Shown piece by piece: positions 1 through 9,300 of a DNA stretch of 64,000 nt. A model generated the notes under the pieces. The model was not told the DNA's origin. It ran no database searches and worked only from the letters and a program-made list of their open reading frames with translations. Position numbers and translations under genes: made by a program. Each line of letters opens with the position of its first letter. Within the stretch, counting starts at the first letter, position 1. The DNA is taken from NCBI RefSeq assembly GCF_013402915.1, contig NC_050725.1:682001-746000 (forward strand), read 5' to 3'. Source of the stretch: Zygotorulaspora mrakii. Its lineage: Eukaryota > Ascomycota > Saccharomycetes > Saccharomycetales > Saccharomycetaceae.

Positions 1-76
1 AACATTATGTTGAATATATATCCTTAATATAAAAAAAATCTATCAATTTGCACATTCTACAACGGCCAATCATTAA

Positions 77-1480
77 TTAATCAAATTTAATTTTCTTTCC
101 TTCAAATTTGGCATTCATCTGCTTTTCTTCGGCTTTCTTCTTCGCAACCCATGATGGATGTTCAGGCTGTAGTTTAGGTGCTGCTGGTGTATTGTAAGTT
201 CTCTGGAAATTTACTTGTTCCACCTCTTTCGCAGCTCTTTTTGCAACTCTTTCTTCATACTCTTGTTGTCTTCTCTTCCTGTCATCCATATCTTTCTGTA
301 CTTCCCTTTGGACGTGTTTAGCTGCCCTTCCATATTTCTTTTCCCATATTTTCTGTCTCGCTCTTTGACCACGTCTATTCTTTTTCTTTTCGACTAGAGA
401 TATCTGTTCCCTAGCGATTTTATCTTCCGCAGGATCAGACTCATCGTCAGAATCAGCTCCACTATAATATCCTGCCATTAACTCTGGTAATTCAGTTTTT
501 TGCTTCTTCTTTTTTGGCATCTCTGCATCATCTTTTTCCTCCTCATAGTCCAGTTCTTCGACATCATTTTCCTCATCAGGCTCCTCGTCCGTTACCTCAT
601 TATAATTGACATTTGGATCCAGCGTATCTACCTCATCTTCTTCTTCGTCATCTGATGCAGCCAGTAATCCATCGTATCTTTCCAAACTTTCTTCATCCAT
701 TTCATTTTGCTCTAACGCTTGTTGTTCTTCACTCTGTTCAATATCAGGAGGCCCCAACATACCATTGTTACTGCCTTTCATCACCGGTGCATCTTCCATA
801 TCTTCAAATGACTTGGAGTTATTTTTCACTTTCTTTTCCTTCTTAATGGCAAGGAAGACGTCCATCCCCGCGTTAAATCCAGCAAATAGTTCCTTGCATT
901 TCTCGTTATTCATAAAAATACTAACCAACTGATCTGCCTTATCTGTTTTAAGAATGACCTCATTCCAAACCCTACTCGGGTTGAACTTTTGTGTCTTGTC
1001 TTGATGAATTTTCCAAAATGGATGATCTAAAAACCAACCTGGTGTTGGTGTGTTTTTAGACGGACAAAGTCTGGCAACTGAAAGTTTTATGACCTTGGAT
1101 TTGCTAATGAGTTCCACAAACTCTTTCAAGCCGTATTGTGATTCTAATGCTTTGATAACAGTAGTGAAATCTATCTTTGCCTTCTTGGTAGGACGATATT
1201 GTAAAATCTGTTTATGTAAAAAAGACTGTAAATGCCCATCTAAATGATACACTTTTTTACTGAATATTTCAGTTTTTAGTGCATCCAGACTTTTCGACAC
1301 GTCTGTCAATGTCGATTCTGCAAGCAATTTAGCTATTTTTTTGGATGTTTTCTTGGATTTTGCATTGAATATCTTTGTTGTGCTGTTTAGACGTGGTTGA
1401 AACTCATTCAAACTGCCATTGAGATAGTGATACTGGTACTCCAAGTTGTCTAGCTTAAAAATCAAATTATCCTTAGGCAT
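77..1480 (-). CDS. BUD22: BUD22 ortholog, nucleolar small-subunit ribosome biogenesis factor
   Basis: The 467-residue protein matches the Bud22/SRFB1 family, which acts in the nucleolus in early 18S rRNA processing and 40S assembly; in S. cerevisiae it is about 519 residues. The N-terminal ~200 residues are a basic conserved region. The middle (about 225-350) is a low-complexity acidic stretch with many D/E runs, followed by KKKKQK-type basic patches. The C-terminus carries the family signature, a HPSWVAKKKAEEKQ-like segment running to a terminal GKKIKFD. The start is an ATG at 1480. A perfect PAC-type motif (1553-1561) lies just upstream, as expected for a ribosome-biogenesis gene. The neighbours (snoRNA cluster, SEC59, CLU1) reproduce the YMR012-014 block. 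Identification by family features and synteny is secure. Confidence 0.95.
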   Translation of the reverse strand: MPKDNLIFKLDNLEYQYHYLNGSLNEFQPRLNSTTKIFNAKSKKTSKKIAKLLAESTLTDVSKSLDALKTEIFSKKVYHLDGHLQSFLHKQILQYRPTKKAKIDFTTVIKALESQYGLKEFVELISKSKVIKLSVARLCPSKNTPTPGWFLDHPFWKIHQDKTQKFNPSRVWNEVILKTDKADQLVSIFMNNEKCKELFAGFNAGMDVFLAIKKEKKVKNNSKSFEDMEDAPVMKGSNNGMLGPPDIEQSEEQQALEQNEMDEESLERYDGLLAASDDEEEDEVDTLDPNVNYNEVTDEEPDEENDVEELDYEEEKDDAEMPKKKKQKTELPELMAGYYSGADSDDESDPAEDKIAREQISLVEKKKNRRGQRARQKIWEKKYGRAAKHVQREVQKDMDDRKRRQQEYEERVAKRAAKEVEQVNFQRTYNTPAAPKLQPEHPSWVAKKKAEEKQMNAKFEGKKIKFD

Positions 1481-1973
1481 TCTTACCTGGTATATATTCA
1501 GTATTCTTGCTACACGATCACCCTCACTTGGCTTTAGTTGATGTCAATTTTGGCGATGAGCAGTCATCTTAATGTACTTTGAAATTTTTTTCCGAGTACT
1601 GCTAGTTCTATATGGCGGTGTACGGGTGTTATCATCAGTAAGCACAACGCTCACTACTGATGCTTCAGGTCTCATCACAGAGAGAAGCAACAGCAGAGGA
1701 TGATATCACAGAAGCACTTGTCAAGCTCAAAGCTAGGTGACTGTTCAAATTCACACTTAAATACAAGAATATCCGAAGGAATATTTCACCTAGACATTTC
1801 GTGTCATAAGATAGGTACAGAGAATGGTTACAATAAGTTAAAAAAAATGAGTGTACATGAGCAGAACCGTGGAAACGAAATCGCTGTAAAAGCAGTACAC
1901 TTGACCTCAAGTGTACTAAAGAGAATAGAATATCTTTCAGAGGTCATGGGACAAATGGATATGATAAAGTAGT
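1481..1973. other. Intergenic, BUD22 promoter and downstream end of the snoRNA cluster
   Basis: This holds the BUD22 upstream region with its PAC site. In S. cerevisiae the snoRNA cluster has a seventh member (snR72) on this side. I looked for a guide matching the 25S region around A876 and did not see one. Several isolated C-box-like (TCATCAC at 1672-1678 on +) and D-box-like strings occur, but no convincing snoRNA could be assembled. Confidence 0.5.
1553..1561. promoter_or_regulatory. PAC motif upstream of BUD22
   Basis: GCGATGAGC is an exact match to the core of the PAC element bound by Dot6/Tod6, about 75 bp upstream of the BUD22 ATG. An A/T-rich near-match to the RRPE element (AAATTTTTT, around 1582-1590) sits beside it. 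The PAC+RRPE pair is the known signature of the ribosome-biogenesis regulon. Function is inferred from motif and position. Confidence 0.6.
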
Positions 1974-2082
1974 AGGTATCAGTGCCACGCCCTGTCACAG
2001 GCATAATATCATCAACATTTCCAAATAAACAATAAGGAAATACAGTTGACCGTCGTGAAATTGTGGGATTCATCATAAACAT
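1974..2082 (-). ncRNA. snR73: box C/D snoRNA, snR73 ortholog (25S C2959)
   Basis: On the minus strand a C box ATGATGA (2076-2070), a D' box CTGT (2045-2042), a C' box TTGATGA (2015-2009) and a D box CTGA (1982-1979) follow in order. The plus strand at 2048-2058 reads GACCGTCGTGA, identical to 25S rRNA around C2959, so the RNA is antisense to it. The fifth base from the D' box is the C of GAC, the known snR73 target. The span of about 109 nt agrees with yeast snR73 (~106). The terminal stem is weak, so the ends are approximate. rRNA numbering is from memory, cross-checked by counting from known modified sites. Confidence 0.88.
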
Positions 2083-2144
2083 GACCGTAATAATTCCATT
2101 TGAATCATGACTGGAGCTCTTGAAATATTCGTTTCTCTATAAAT

Positions 2145-2246
2145 AATTCCATCAGACACTGTTAACTCTATCTGACATACTGGGATAAACCCATTCAGAC
2201 ATATGCTTGTCTAAATCGAGAAAACTGTTTCATCTTCTGTAGAATT
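2145..2246 (-). ncRNA. snR74: box C/D snoRNA, snR74 ortholog (18S A28)
   Basis: A D' box CTGA (2198-2195) is preceded by a guide antisense to CATATGCTTGTCT (plus strand 2200-2212), which is the 5' region of 18S rRNA. The fifth paired base from the box is A28, the snR74 target. A C-like box AAGATGA is at 2236-2230 and a D box CTGA at 2155-2152. The ends can pair as AATTC (2246-2242) with GAATT (2149-2145), giving a terminal stem. The C box departs from the RTGATGA consensus at its second base, so the precise box assignment is less sure than the target. Confidence 0.85.
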
Positions 2247-2389
2247 GCCTCTATCTTTCCCAGCGAATGTTAGTCCTTGTGATATTATGACACCTGAGAA
2301 TTCGGCCAGTGTCATCTTCTGATAACAAACTGCAGATCTTTCTGAGTCACTGTTTGTCTCGAAATTTGTATTCACTAAATGAACATGTG

Positions 2390-2480
2390 GATTTTCAGAA
2401 AGGCATGAATGGTATATTTTGTAATGTTTTGTCTTCACTAAATGTTCAGACTCGTCATCTATACTGTATCATCACTAAAC
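2390..2480 (-). ncRNA. snR75: box C/D snoRNA, snR75 ortholog (25S G2288)
   Basis: A perfect C box GTGATGA (2475-2469), a D' box CTGA (2449-2446) and a D box CTGA (2398-2395) are present. The D' guide is antisense to CTCGTCATCTA (plus strand 2451-2461) of 25S rRNA, and the fifth base is G2288, the snR75 target. The length of about 90 nt fits the yeast RNA (~89). Next to the D box, the plus strand at 2403-2412 reads GCATGAATGG, which is also in 25S about 20 nt beyond the first target (see findings). Confidence 0.9.
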
Positions 2481-2559
2481 TCGTTGCACAAATACAAACT
2501 CCATTCAAACAAAGCGACTCGAGATAAATCGTATTCTCAGGTGAAATCTCTTCACTCTC

Positions 2560-2664
2560 TCACAATGAATCAGTAGCGTGGGTTTTCTAGGCCCACTCAA
2601 AAGCATTGTCACTCATTCAATTTTTATCAGTGCCCAGTGCTGTTACTCGTCATCTTCATTGTAA
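2560..2664 (-). ncRNA. snR76: box C/D snoRNA, snR76 ortholog (25S C2197)
   Basis: A C-like box AAGATGA (2656-2650), a D' box CTGA (2630-2627) and a D box CTGA (2573-2570) are present. The guide is antisense to TGCCCAGTGCT (plus strand 2631-2641), a 25S segment in which the fifth base from the box is C2197. A six-base terminal stem, ACAATG (2662-2657) with CATTGT (2567-2562), closes the RNA directly at the C box. About 105 nt, close to the yeast length. Confidence 0.88.
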
Positions 2665-2785
2665 ATAAAAATCTTTTCCTGAGGAAAAAAATTTGAAAAC
2701 GACTGTTTCCAAATCCATGTTTTTCCCTAGAGAAGATATCATTAATGAATAATTGAGTTTCCATACAAATGGAAAAAAGTAATAC

Positions 2786-2873
2786 AAAGTCAGATATAGT
2801 GCAAAAACGTATCAACATATACTCGTTCAGCCAGTAATTCCAGCTTTTGTTTTTGTTTTAATCATCATTTTAA
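2786..2873 (-). ncRNA. snR77: box C/D snoRNA, snR77 ortholog (18S U578)
   Basis: A perfect C box ATGATGA (2868-2862), a D' box CTGA (2830-2827), a C'-like TTGATAC and a D box CTGA (2793-2790) are present. The guide is antisense to GTAATTCCAGCT (plus strand 2834-2845) in the 530-loop region of 18S rRNA, and the fifth base is U578. The length of about 88 nt equals that of yeast snR77. Confidence 0.9.
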
Positions 2874-2999
2874 GACCATTTTTTCCAAATAAGATAGAAA
2901 CCCTGAGGATAATACAAGGACAAAACAAATTATTGAAGTTCTCCTGGACTTCAGTTTTGGCAATGCTAGGAATGACCTTGCTAAAACCAATACATTCGT

Positions 3000-3086
3000 T
3001 ACCCTCAGTGAGATATGCATGATCGGTGTTCTAATCACTAAAATTCAGAAACTCTAGTTTGTATTGTTTTATCATGGTCATCAGCG
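3000..3086 (-). ncRNA. snR78: box C/D snoRNA, snR78 ortholog (25S U2421)
   Basis: A D' box CTGA (3048-3045) is preceded by a guide antisense to ACTCTAGTTTG (plus strand 3051-3061) of 25S rRNA, putting U2421 at the fifth position. A D box CTGA lies at 3008-3005. The C box is either ATGATAA (3075-3069) or CTGATGA (3084-3078). Length is about 87 nt, as in yeast. It is the 5'-most member of the cluster, nearest SEC59, the same order as in S. cerevisiae. Confidence 0.87.
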
Positions 3087-3336
3087 GAAACGTGAAGTGT
3101 ATTGATTTTTTTGCCGAATAACTATGTGAATAATTTCTTTTGTACTTGAATATCCTACAGAGTCCATGTAGTCACATTTATACATGTCTCACCATGGTAT
3201 CTATTCATGTTTTTAGAAGTTACATGACACAACCACGAAAGAGTTACGAATCTTCGTCCTTTATATATGGTTTTTTCATCAGTTTTTTCAAAAAATTTTC
3301 TGGTCAATTCGCTTTGAAAAATTCTGCGGTATTACA

Positions 3337-3344
3337 TTAGGGCT
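3337..3344 (-). promoter_or_regulatory. Tbf1-type site upstream of the snoRNA cluster
   Basis: AGCCCTAA on the minus strand matches the Tbf1 consensus ARCCCTAA exactly. It lies about 250 bp upstream of snR78, with a TATATA sequence in between (about 3258-3265). Tbf1 is a known activator of yeast snoRNA genes, so this is the likely promoter of a polycistronic snoRNA precursor. Function is inferred. Confidence 0.5.
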
Positions 3345-4669
3345 TTTAGTTAGTGTGTGGGTTTAATTTCGTACGTTGAAGACGCATTTCGTAAAGTCAT
3401 ACTTCATTTTGGAGATATTGAGCTTGCTTCTTGCAGTTGTCCGTGTGATATTCCCGACTTTTCAACGAATAGAGCACTACTTCGTGACCGTACTATCTAA
3501 CCACCCAGTATTCGTCAGAAACCACGGAGTTGTGTTTTATTAAAATTGTCCGTGTTACATAAGTACCCACTCTTTGTCAGGAATTTGAGACTCTGAATCG
3601 GACTGTTTCTCCGAATTCTCCTTGTCTGCTATAGCTGGATATGCTTGGCTTACTCTGCTGTATATTCTGCGGCTTTAGGGCAAGAATATTCCCTTTTGTC
3701 GAAACAGTGGTTGAACCAGAATCAAAGCCAGTTATTTTGCCCTCCTTGTGAGCTGAGAATAGAACTCTGGTTGCAGATAAATCGTTAGCACCTCATAGAT
3801 AACTAACGTCGGACACTGCTTATTTACCTTGCTAGTCAGTTTGCTTATACCCTTGACTGTTGTAGGAAGTAGCTTATGAAAATCCCGTGCCTCAGTTTCA
3901 CACGTCTCTGTCAGTGTAATGACACTGATAAAGCTATGTGCAGGTAAAAGCCAGTCAGGAAATTATTTCAGTGTCACATTTTTGCGCTTACACCGTAGTT
4001 GAAGGATGGGAATTCTGACTGTCGAGTTACAGACATCACTGAAGCTTACCAATGCGAATATCGTTCTCTATTCTGCTGAGATTACCTTTTTTTAGCAATG
4101 AAGAATGAAATCATTCAGTATCGATTTTCATCATGCTATCATCACGGTTGATCCAAGGACTGTCTCCCTTGCGTAATTTAACGTCTTGTCGTTTCTGTAG
4201 ATGGAAGTAATTGGTGTACTTTGGTGTGAATGCGAACTCAGATCCGACTTGCTCGAAGTCCACTGCGACACTCCTTTTCCATTAACCAATAGCCTTGGCG
4301 CGTACTTAAAAATGGCAGAGTCTCTACGTATTTTTAGCTTGAGAGCTTTGATTTACATTCTCTCATGTAGTTGATCAACATTCCCACTGTGTTGCAGAAT
4401 GTTAAAACATCATTCGTTCCCACCAAGATGATAGTCTACTCTCTCGTCTCGGAAAGCTCAGTAAATGAGCGTCATTCACACTTCAATAGCAGACATACCT
4501 TCAGCTTGCCTCTATCTCACAAACTCGGACACGGTACGTGAGTATTCTGCTTAAGTTCCTTCTAAACTTCGGCGGCAAAGATTTTAAGCGAAGCAGTTTG
4601 TTATAGCCCGGGTAACACATATAAAAACCGCGCTGCGTTGACACGAACCTGCAAGGAATTGTATTTGAA
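3345..4669. other. Gene-poor intergenic region between snoRNA cluster promoter and SEC59
   Basis: About 1.3 kb with no open frame of note, no recognisable tRNA, LTR or centromere elements, and stops in all frames. It must contain the SEC59 promoter, including a Reb1-type site at 4608-4615. The rest is unexplained; it could hold an unrecognised non-coding RNA or a decayed gene. Confidence 0.4.
4608..4615 (+). promoter_or_regulatory. Reb1-type site in the SEC59 promoter
   Basis: CCGGGTAA is an exact Reb1 consensus, about 140 bp upstream of the SEC59 ATG, a typical position for this nucleosome-clearing factor. Confidence 0.5.
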
Positions 4670-4873
4670 ATGGATCTTATCGATTGTTCATTTAATTGGA
4701 ATCAGCCGCCTTCAATGCAATCAGGTCCTAGCGTGAAATTGAAGTGTTATTTATGTCAAGACGAAGAGGTGGTTATTCGGGCACTGCAGGCGCAGCTCGT
4801 ACCGCTGCAAAGGAAGAACAGAGTAAATCCGAACCACAAGAAACCCAACCCAAGGATAATTACTCCGCACTAG
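4670..4873 (+). other. Upstream ORF overlapping the SEC59 start out of frame
   Basis: An ATG at 4670 opens a 67-codon frame that runs past the SEC59 ATG (4753) in a different frame and ends within SEC59 at 4873. The encoded peptide has no recognised domain. If the mRNA leader includes 4670, this would act as an overlapping uORF. The TSS is unknown, so the uORF may also lie outside the transcript. Confidence 0.3.
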
Positions 4874-6291
4874 ATGAACTATTGGCTCCTGATGTGATCG
4901 TTCAGCTGTTCATACTATGTATATCGATTCATTTTGCGTTTGCGAAGTATGGTGGCTTTCAGGGTCCTTTCTTCCTACACTTTCAAAATTGTGCTATTAT
5001 TGTAATAGCAATACTTGTGAGCGCATACTCAAAATATAAGTCGAGCGGTTACAATCCGGGAACGCTGCCAAAGTTCCAAGTATTCTACTCATTTTATTTA
5101 CCCTTCATGCTTTCGCTTTTGTTCAACGAGCGATTGACGCTAGTTAATAGCGCTTTGGTGCTAAATATCGTTGAGATCCCATTACCGTTCCGGATTCCAA
5201 TGCAGTGGATGCTCATTCAACTGCAGGCACCGGAGGACTCCCCTAAAGCACCTATTCAGAGTTTTTTGGCAATCATAATTAACTACGTGTTTTCTATCGT
5301 GCTTGCCAAGATCAGTCATTTGAAAAGCCTTGACAACGTGGATTGCAGTTTGTTCAGTATTTTACTAACTGATGTGCTGTTTTTGATTCAATCGGATTCC
5401 ATCTATTTTCAAGTCTTAAAAAATACACTTTTGGCATTTTTAATAGTTGTCAGTTTCAATTACGTGATGTCCTTTCTTTTAAGTTCATTTTCCGATGGAT
5501 ATATGAGGTCAATTATGTTGTTCACAAGTTTTGTGGCTGGAACACCATTCATTATCAAGAAACTACTAATCATTGACGAAAAGGATCCGTTGGATTGGCT
5601 TTTGGACTACATATCGGGCTCCAAAACTCGGATAACAATTCTATCAACGTGGTTAATTTCGCTTTTCGTTTTAGTTCCAAATATTTTGATCTTCAAATCC
5701 AACTTTTCTTTGAACACATCGAGAAAAGTTTGGCACTTTTTGATATTATTGCTGATAAGTAAGCCATTTTTAATGGACCCTGAATTCGTGAAGATTTCTT
5801 TGGCTGGTACAATTGTTTTGTTTTTGACTGTCGAGTACCTCAGATATTTGAAGCTTCAACCATTCGGCGAATATCTCGATGCAAGACTAAGACTCTTTTC
5901 TGATTTTCGTGATGATAAAGGTCCAATAATCATTTCATACATTTATCTGATAATTGGCGTTACCGCACCATTATTGATAGCCAACTCGCCAGTTGGACTA
6001 ATCAGTCTCGGTGTAGGTGATTCATTGGCTTCCATTATTGGCGGGAAATGGGGTAAACGTTATTGGCCAGGAACAACAAAGACTGTTGAAGGAACGTTAG
6101 CATTTGTCGTAAGTACGTCTGCGACAATGTATTTCTTCAAAGAAAATCTTGGCTATTTTAACGGTATCTCTCATACAAATTTGTGTATTGTATGTCTGCT
6201 GAGCGGTTTACTTGAAGGAAATAGTACTCTGAACGACAATATACTGATTCCTGCATTTATGTTGATCATTGAAAGGCTACTGTGTGAATAA
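4753..6291 (+). CDS. SEC59: Dolichol kinase (Sec59)
   Basis: A 512-residue polytopic ER membrane protein. It phosphorylates dolichol with CTP, supplying dolichyl phosphate for N-glycosylation, O-mannosylation and GPI anchors. The C-terminal half carries the CTP-transferase region: KVWHF near residue 320, then EYLRYLKLQPFGEYLDARL, a D-rich FRDDKGP segment, GVGDSLASIIGGKWGK and TKTVEGTLAF, all shared with yeast Sec59; LEGNSTLNDNILIPAFM is near the end. Many hydrophobic segments precede it. The frame is open from a GTG at 4744, but an in-frame stop lies at 4729 and the first ATG is at 4753, which I take as the start. Length matches S. cerevisiae (519). Convergent with CLU1. Confidence 0.95.
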   Translation: MSRRRGGYSGTAGAARTAAKEEQSKSEPQETQPKDNYSALDELLAPDVIVQLFILCISIHFAFAKYGGFQGPFFLHFQNCAIIVIAILVSAYSKYKSSGYNPGTLPKFQVFYSFYLPFMLSLLFNERLTLVNSALVLNIVEIPLPFRIPMQWMLIQLQAPEDSPKAPIQSFLAIIINYVFSIVLAKISHLKSLDNVDCSLFSILLTDVLFLIQSDSIYFQVLKNTLLAFLIVVSFNYVMSFLLSSFSDGYMRSIMLFTSFVAGTPFIIKKLLIIDEKDPLDWLLDYISGSKTRITILSTWLISLFVLVPNILIFKSNFSLNTSRKVWHFLILLLISKPFLMDPEFVKISLAGTIVLFLTVEYLRYLKLQPFGEYLDARLRLFSDFRDDKGPIIISYIYLIIGVTAPLLIANSPVGLISLGVGDSLASIIGGKWGKRYWPGTTKTVEGTLAFVVSTSATMYFFKENLGYFNGISHTNLCIVCLLSGLLEGNSTLNDNILIPAFMLIIERLLCE

Positions 6292-6357
6292 ATTTACTAT
6301 ATAGCATGTAAATATATCTATTTACAGGACGAAATTTTTTACATTATTTGCAAGTCA

Positions 6358-9300
6358 TCATTTTTTTTTGTTTTTATTTTTATTTTTTTTCGTCTTTGTC
6401 TTCTTTGAAGACTCTTGAGAATCACCTTCAATGAAGCTCAACAACTCTTCCACTGACTTATCAGCCAACTCTGGATTTGGTCCTTCATCTATGCTTTTAG
6501 ATTCTTTCCTTTGAGCTTTTCCTTCGGTGTTATTACTTTTTGTTTGCTCGTCTTGCAATGCTTTTTGTTGTTGCTTAGTTTTCATCAAATTATTCAGTCC
6601 TTCGTTCCATTGTTTGGCTTGCACAGATAGTTCATGGTTCATACCTAATTGAGTAGTGAATATGTCTTTAGTGCAAGAGATATGTTCCAAAGCGCGAGGC
6701 ATAATGTTCATGGAAGCATATATGTTACCAATACGGGACTGAACATATCCAAATTCCAACGAGTCCGCGCTATCCAAAGACACAATAATTTCTGCCAGGT
6801 GTTTCAAAATATCAATCGCTAGTCTAGGATTTTCAATGCCGAGTGCGAGCTGCTCTAAGCTGTTTAGTGCACTAATTACAATGGGATGGTGAACTGCGAC
6901 CAAGTTGAAACTTTGAACTGTGCTTATAATTCTTTTATAAACCAAAGCAGTGTTTAGGACATTTTCACTGGATAGTTCTAATACAGCCAAATTTGATAAA
7001 GAGCGAAGCACCTCAAAAGAATCAATGCCACATACTCTCTCGTAGATCATACAGGCTTTGCGGGCAAAATTTACTGCCTCTGGAAGCAAACCCACATTGT
7101 TGTAAATTGTGGAAAGTGATAAGTTTTTTTCTGCAACACTCTTAGATAAAGTGGAAGAAATATCCTCTCTTATAGTGACAGATTGGGACAAAAGGCTCAA
7201 AGCTGTATTCTGATCACTTTCGATAGTTGCAGCTCCCTGAGCCCAAAGTTCATCACTCACGATAGAGTCATATTCGGCACTCTTCACACGTGGAATGATA
7301 GTAACATCTTCCGCTGAAAATGTTGCTAAGGGCTCCAAAAACCTGGATTTTTTCTCCTGTAATTGCTTTGCAATTTCTAATTGCTCTCTATTGAAAAAGT
7401 AATCCTTATTGGCAAGTTGTATACCAAACTGATAACAAATAGATCTAATTAAAGCGAATGGGGCAGCCGTATATTTCTCAATCCAATTGGAAGGTAATAC
7501 ATATCGGAAACGAAGGAATGCCTGCTCAGAGATGGATTCCAATAAACTGGAGCGAGTCAAGGTGCAAAATTCATAGCCGTTCAAACCGTCTCCAGTTTCT
7601 GCTGAAGGTGAGCTATTGTATCCGATTCCAAAAACCAAATTGAATACGAAAGCAATGAGAGCTGGAACCAAAGAGAGAGGGATATTCTTGCTGTGCTTTC
7701 TTAAGATATGTTTTATAGATCTAGAGATAATCTCAATCTCAGATGCATGGATCAAAGGTAACAACTCATCTTTATTAATAATGAAAGGTGCTTCCTTAGT
7801 TGGCTTCCTGAGCTCCTCTTCAGGTAGCTTGATTTGCTCGGTTAACTCTTTTGGTACTTCCTTGCCTTCTTGAACATATTTGTTGATCTCTTCTTGTCTC
7901 GCCTTAATCAATTTTTCAACCTTGATCAAATACTCTTTTTCCCATTCTTCGTGTTCTTTATTCCCTTCAGCAACATCGTTCAAGTGACTTTGATACTTCT
8001 TTATTTGATCATCTAAGCATTTCTTAGCTAACTCTATTAGTGTACCAAGATAACGAACATTGACACCATTAATGTGTAAATTCTCAACAACATGCTCTCC
8101 ATCATAAGGAGCAGTAACATTTCCTGTCGAGTAATCCTCAACAATACCTGGCAGGATAACATCACGCAAATAATCCGAGATTTCATCTACAGTTCCGTCT
8201 GATATACCTTCTACTTGATAAGCGTCAGGATTGAAGGAGAATTTGTTGTCTTCGTATGCAGTATTATAGTCCAAACCTTCTTTTTGTATCTTTTGCTGCC
8301 ACCATTTCTCAACTAGTTCAGGGCGCAATAAAGTTTGCCTATGGGGATACTGTTTTTCAACGTCAACATTATCATAGTGGTCTCTGACAAAATTGATATC
8401 TAATGGGCATGTATTTGCCAAATCAAGAACGTATTTTCTTTTATCGAATCCCATGATCCCCTTAGATTGAGAAGAAAGAGTAATGCCAGAGCCATCGATC
8501 TCATGAGACTTTAAATGAAAGACTTTCGCAAGCTCCTTTTGAATCGCATCATCAAACGCTTTATTTGAAATTACTCTCCTGGTTGACTCATCATAACCAT
8601 ACATTACAGAAATGTCATTTGGTAAATCTTCAACTAGATCCTCGCCTGTCTCCGGATCTCTGTAATTTTTAGTACCCATGGTGCTTAATAGACCGGGGAC
8701 AGGTGTTTGAGCCAAAATTCTCCTACCACAAAACTCGACAATTGTAGACAATAAATAGCGAATCTCTTGAGTACCCACACGGTTTAACAAATTGATGATT
8801 CTCAAGTCTTGGTTTGATGCTGCTATTGCTGCTTCATGACCACCTTTTGACTCAAATGCACCATTAACATCGCTAACGAATGAGTAGAAAATATTGTCCT
8901 TTAAGAAAATCTGTTCATTCTTTGTGGCATCTGGATTCATCGCAACGAAATCGCCATAAAAGATAGACATTGCACCTTTTGTTGCAACAACAGTAAATTC
9001 GCTAATAATTTTAGCCAATAATTTTTCAGAGTCCATACGTGCCTGAAGGGTATCTGCAGGCAAGTCCTTGACTGCCTGAAATTCGTCGTTGAAATTTCTC
9101 TCAGTCTCAAATGATAGCGAATCCAATTGCATGCGCAGATAATCACCGCTGTGAACAGTTGAGGTTGAAACCATCCACGGTTTATGCAAAAATGTGTTAA
9201 CAGGTTTGATGTAGGCGATAGGATTTAGATCTCGAACTTTCTTTTCAAAATCGTTTACATGAGAAATCAGCTTCTTGGAACGCAGGGCTAATAAATCAAA

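Noticed and set aside
613..932. Plus-strand frames antisense to BUD22 (for example Ser-rich 606-932)
   Set aside because: Mirror of the acidic D/E run on the coding strand; similar Ser- or His-rich shadows occur opposite NHA1, OPI1, VPS24, SLX4 and TAF12.
1633..1680. C/D snoRNA candidate (C box GTGATGA at 1678-1672, CTGA strings at 1667 and 1639)
   Set aside because: Only ~35 nt separate the boxes, the first D-like box is 3 nt from the C box, and no good rRNA match follows; chance motifs are likely.
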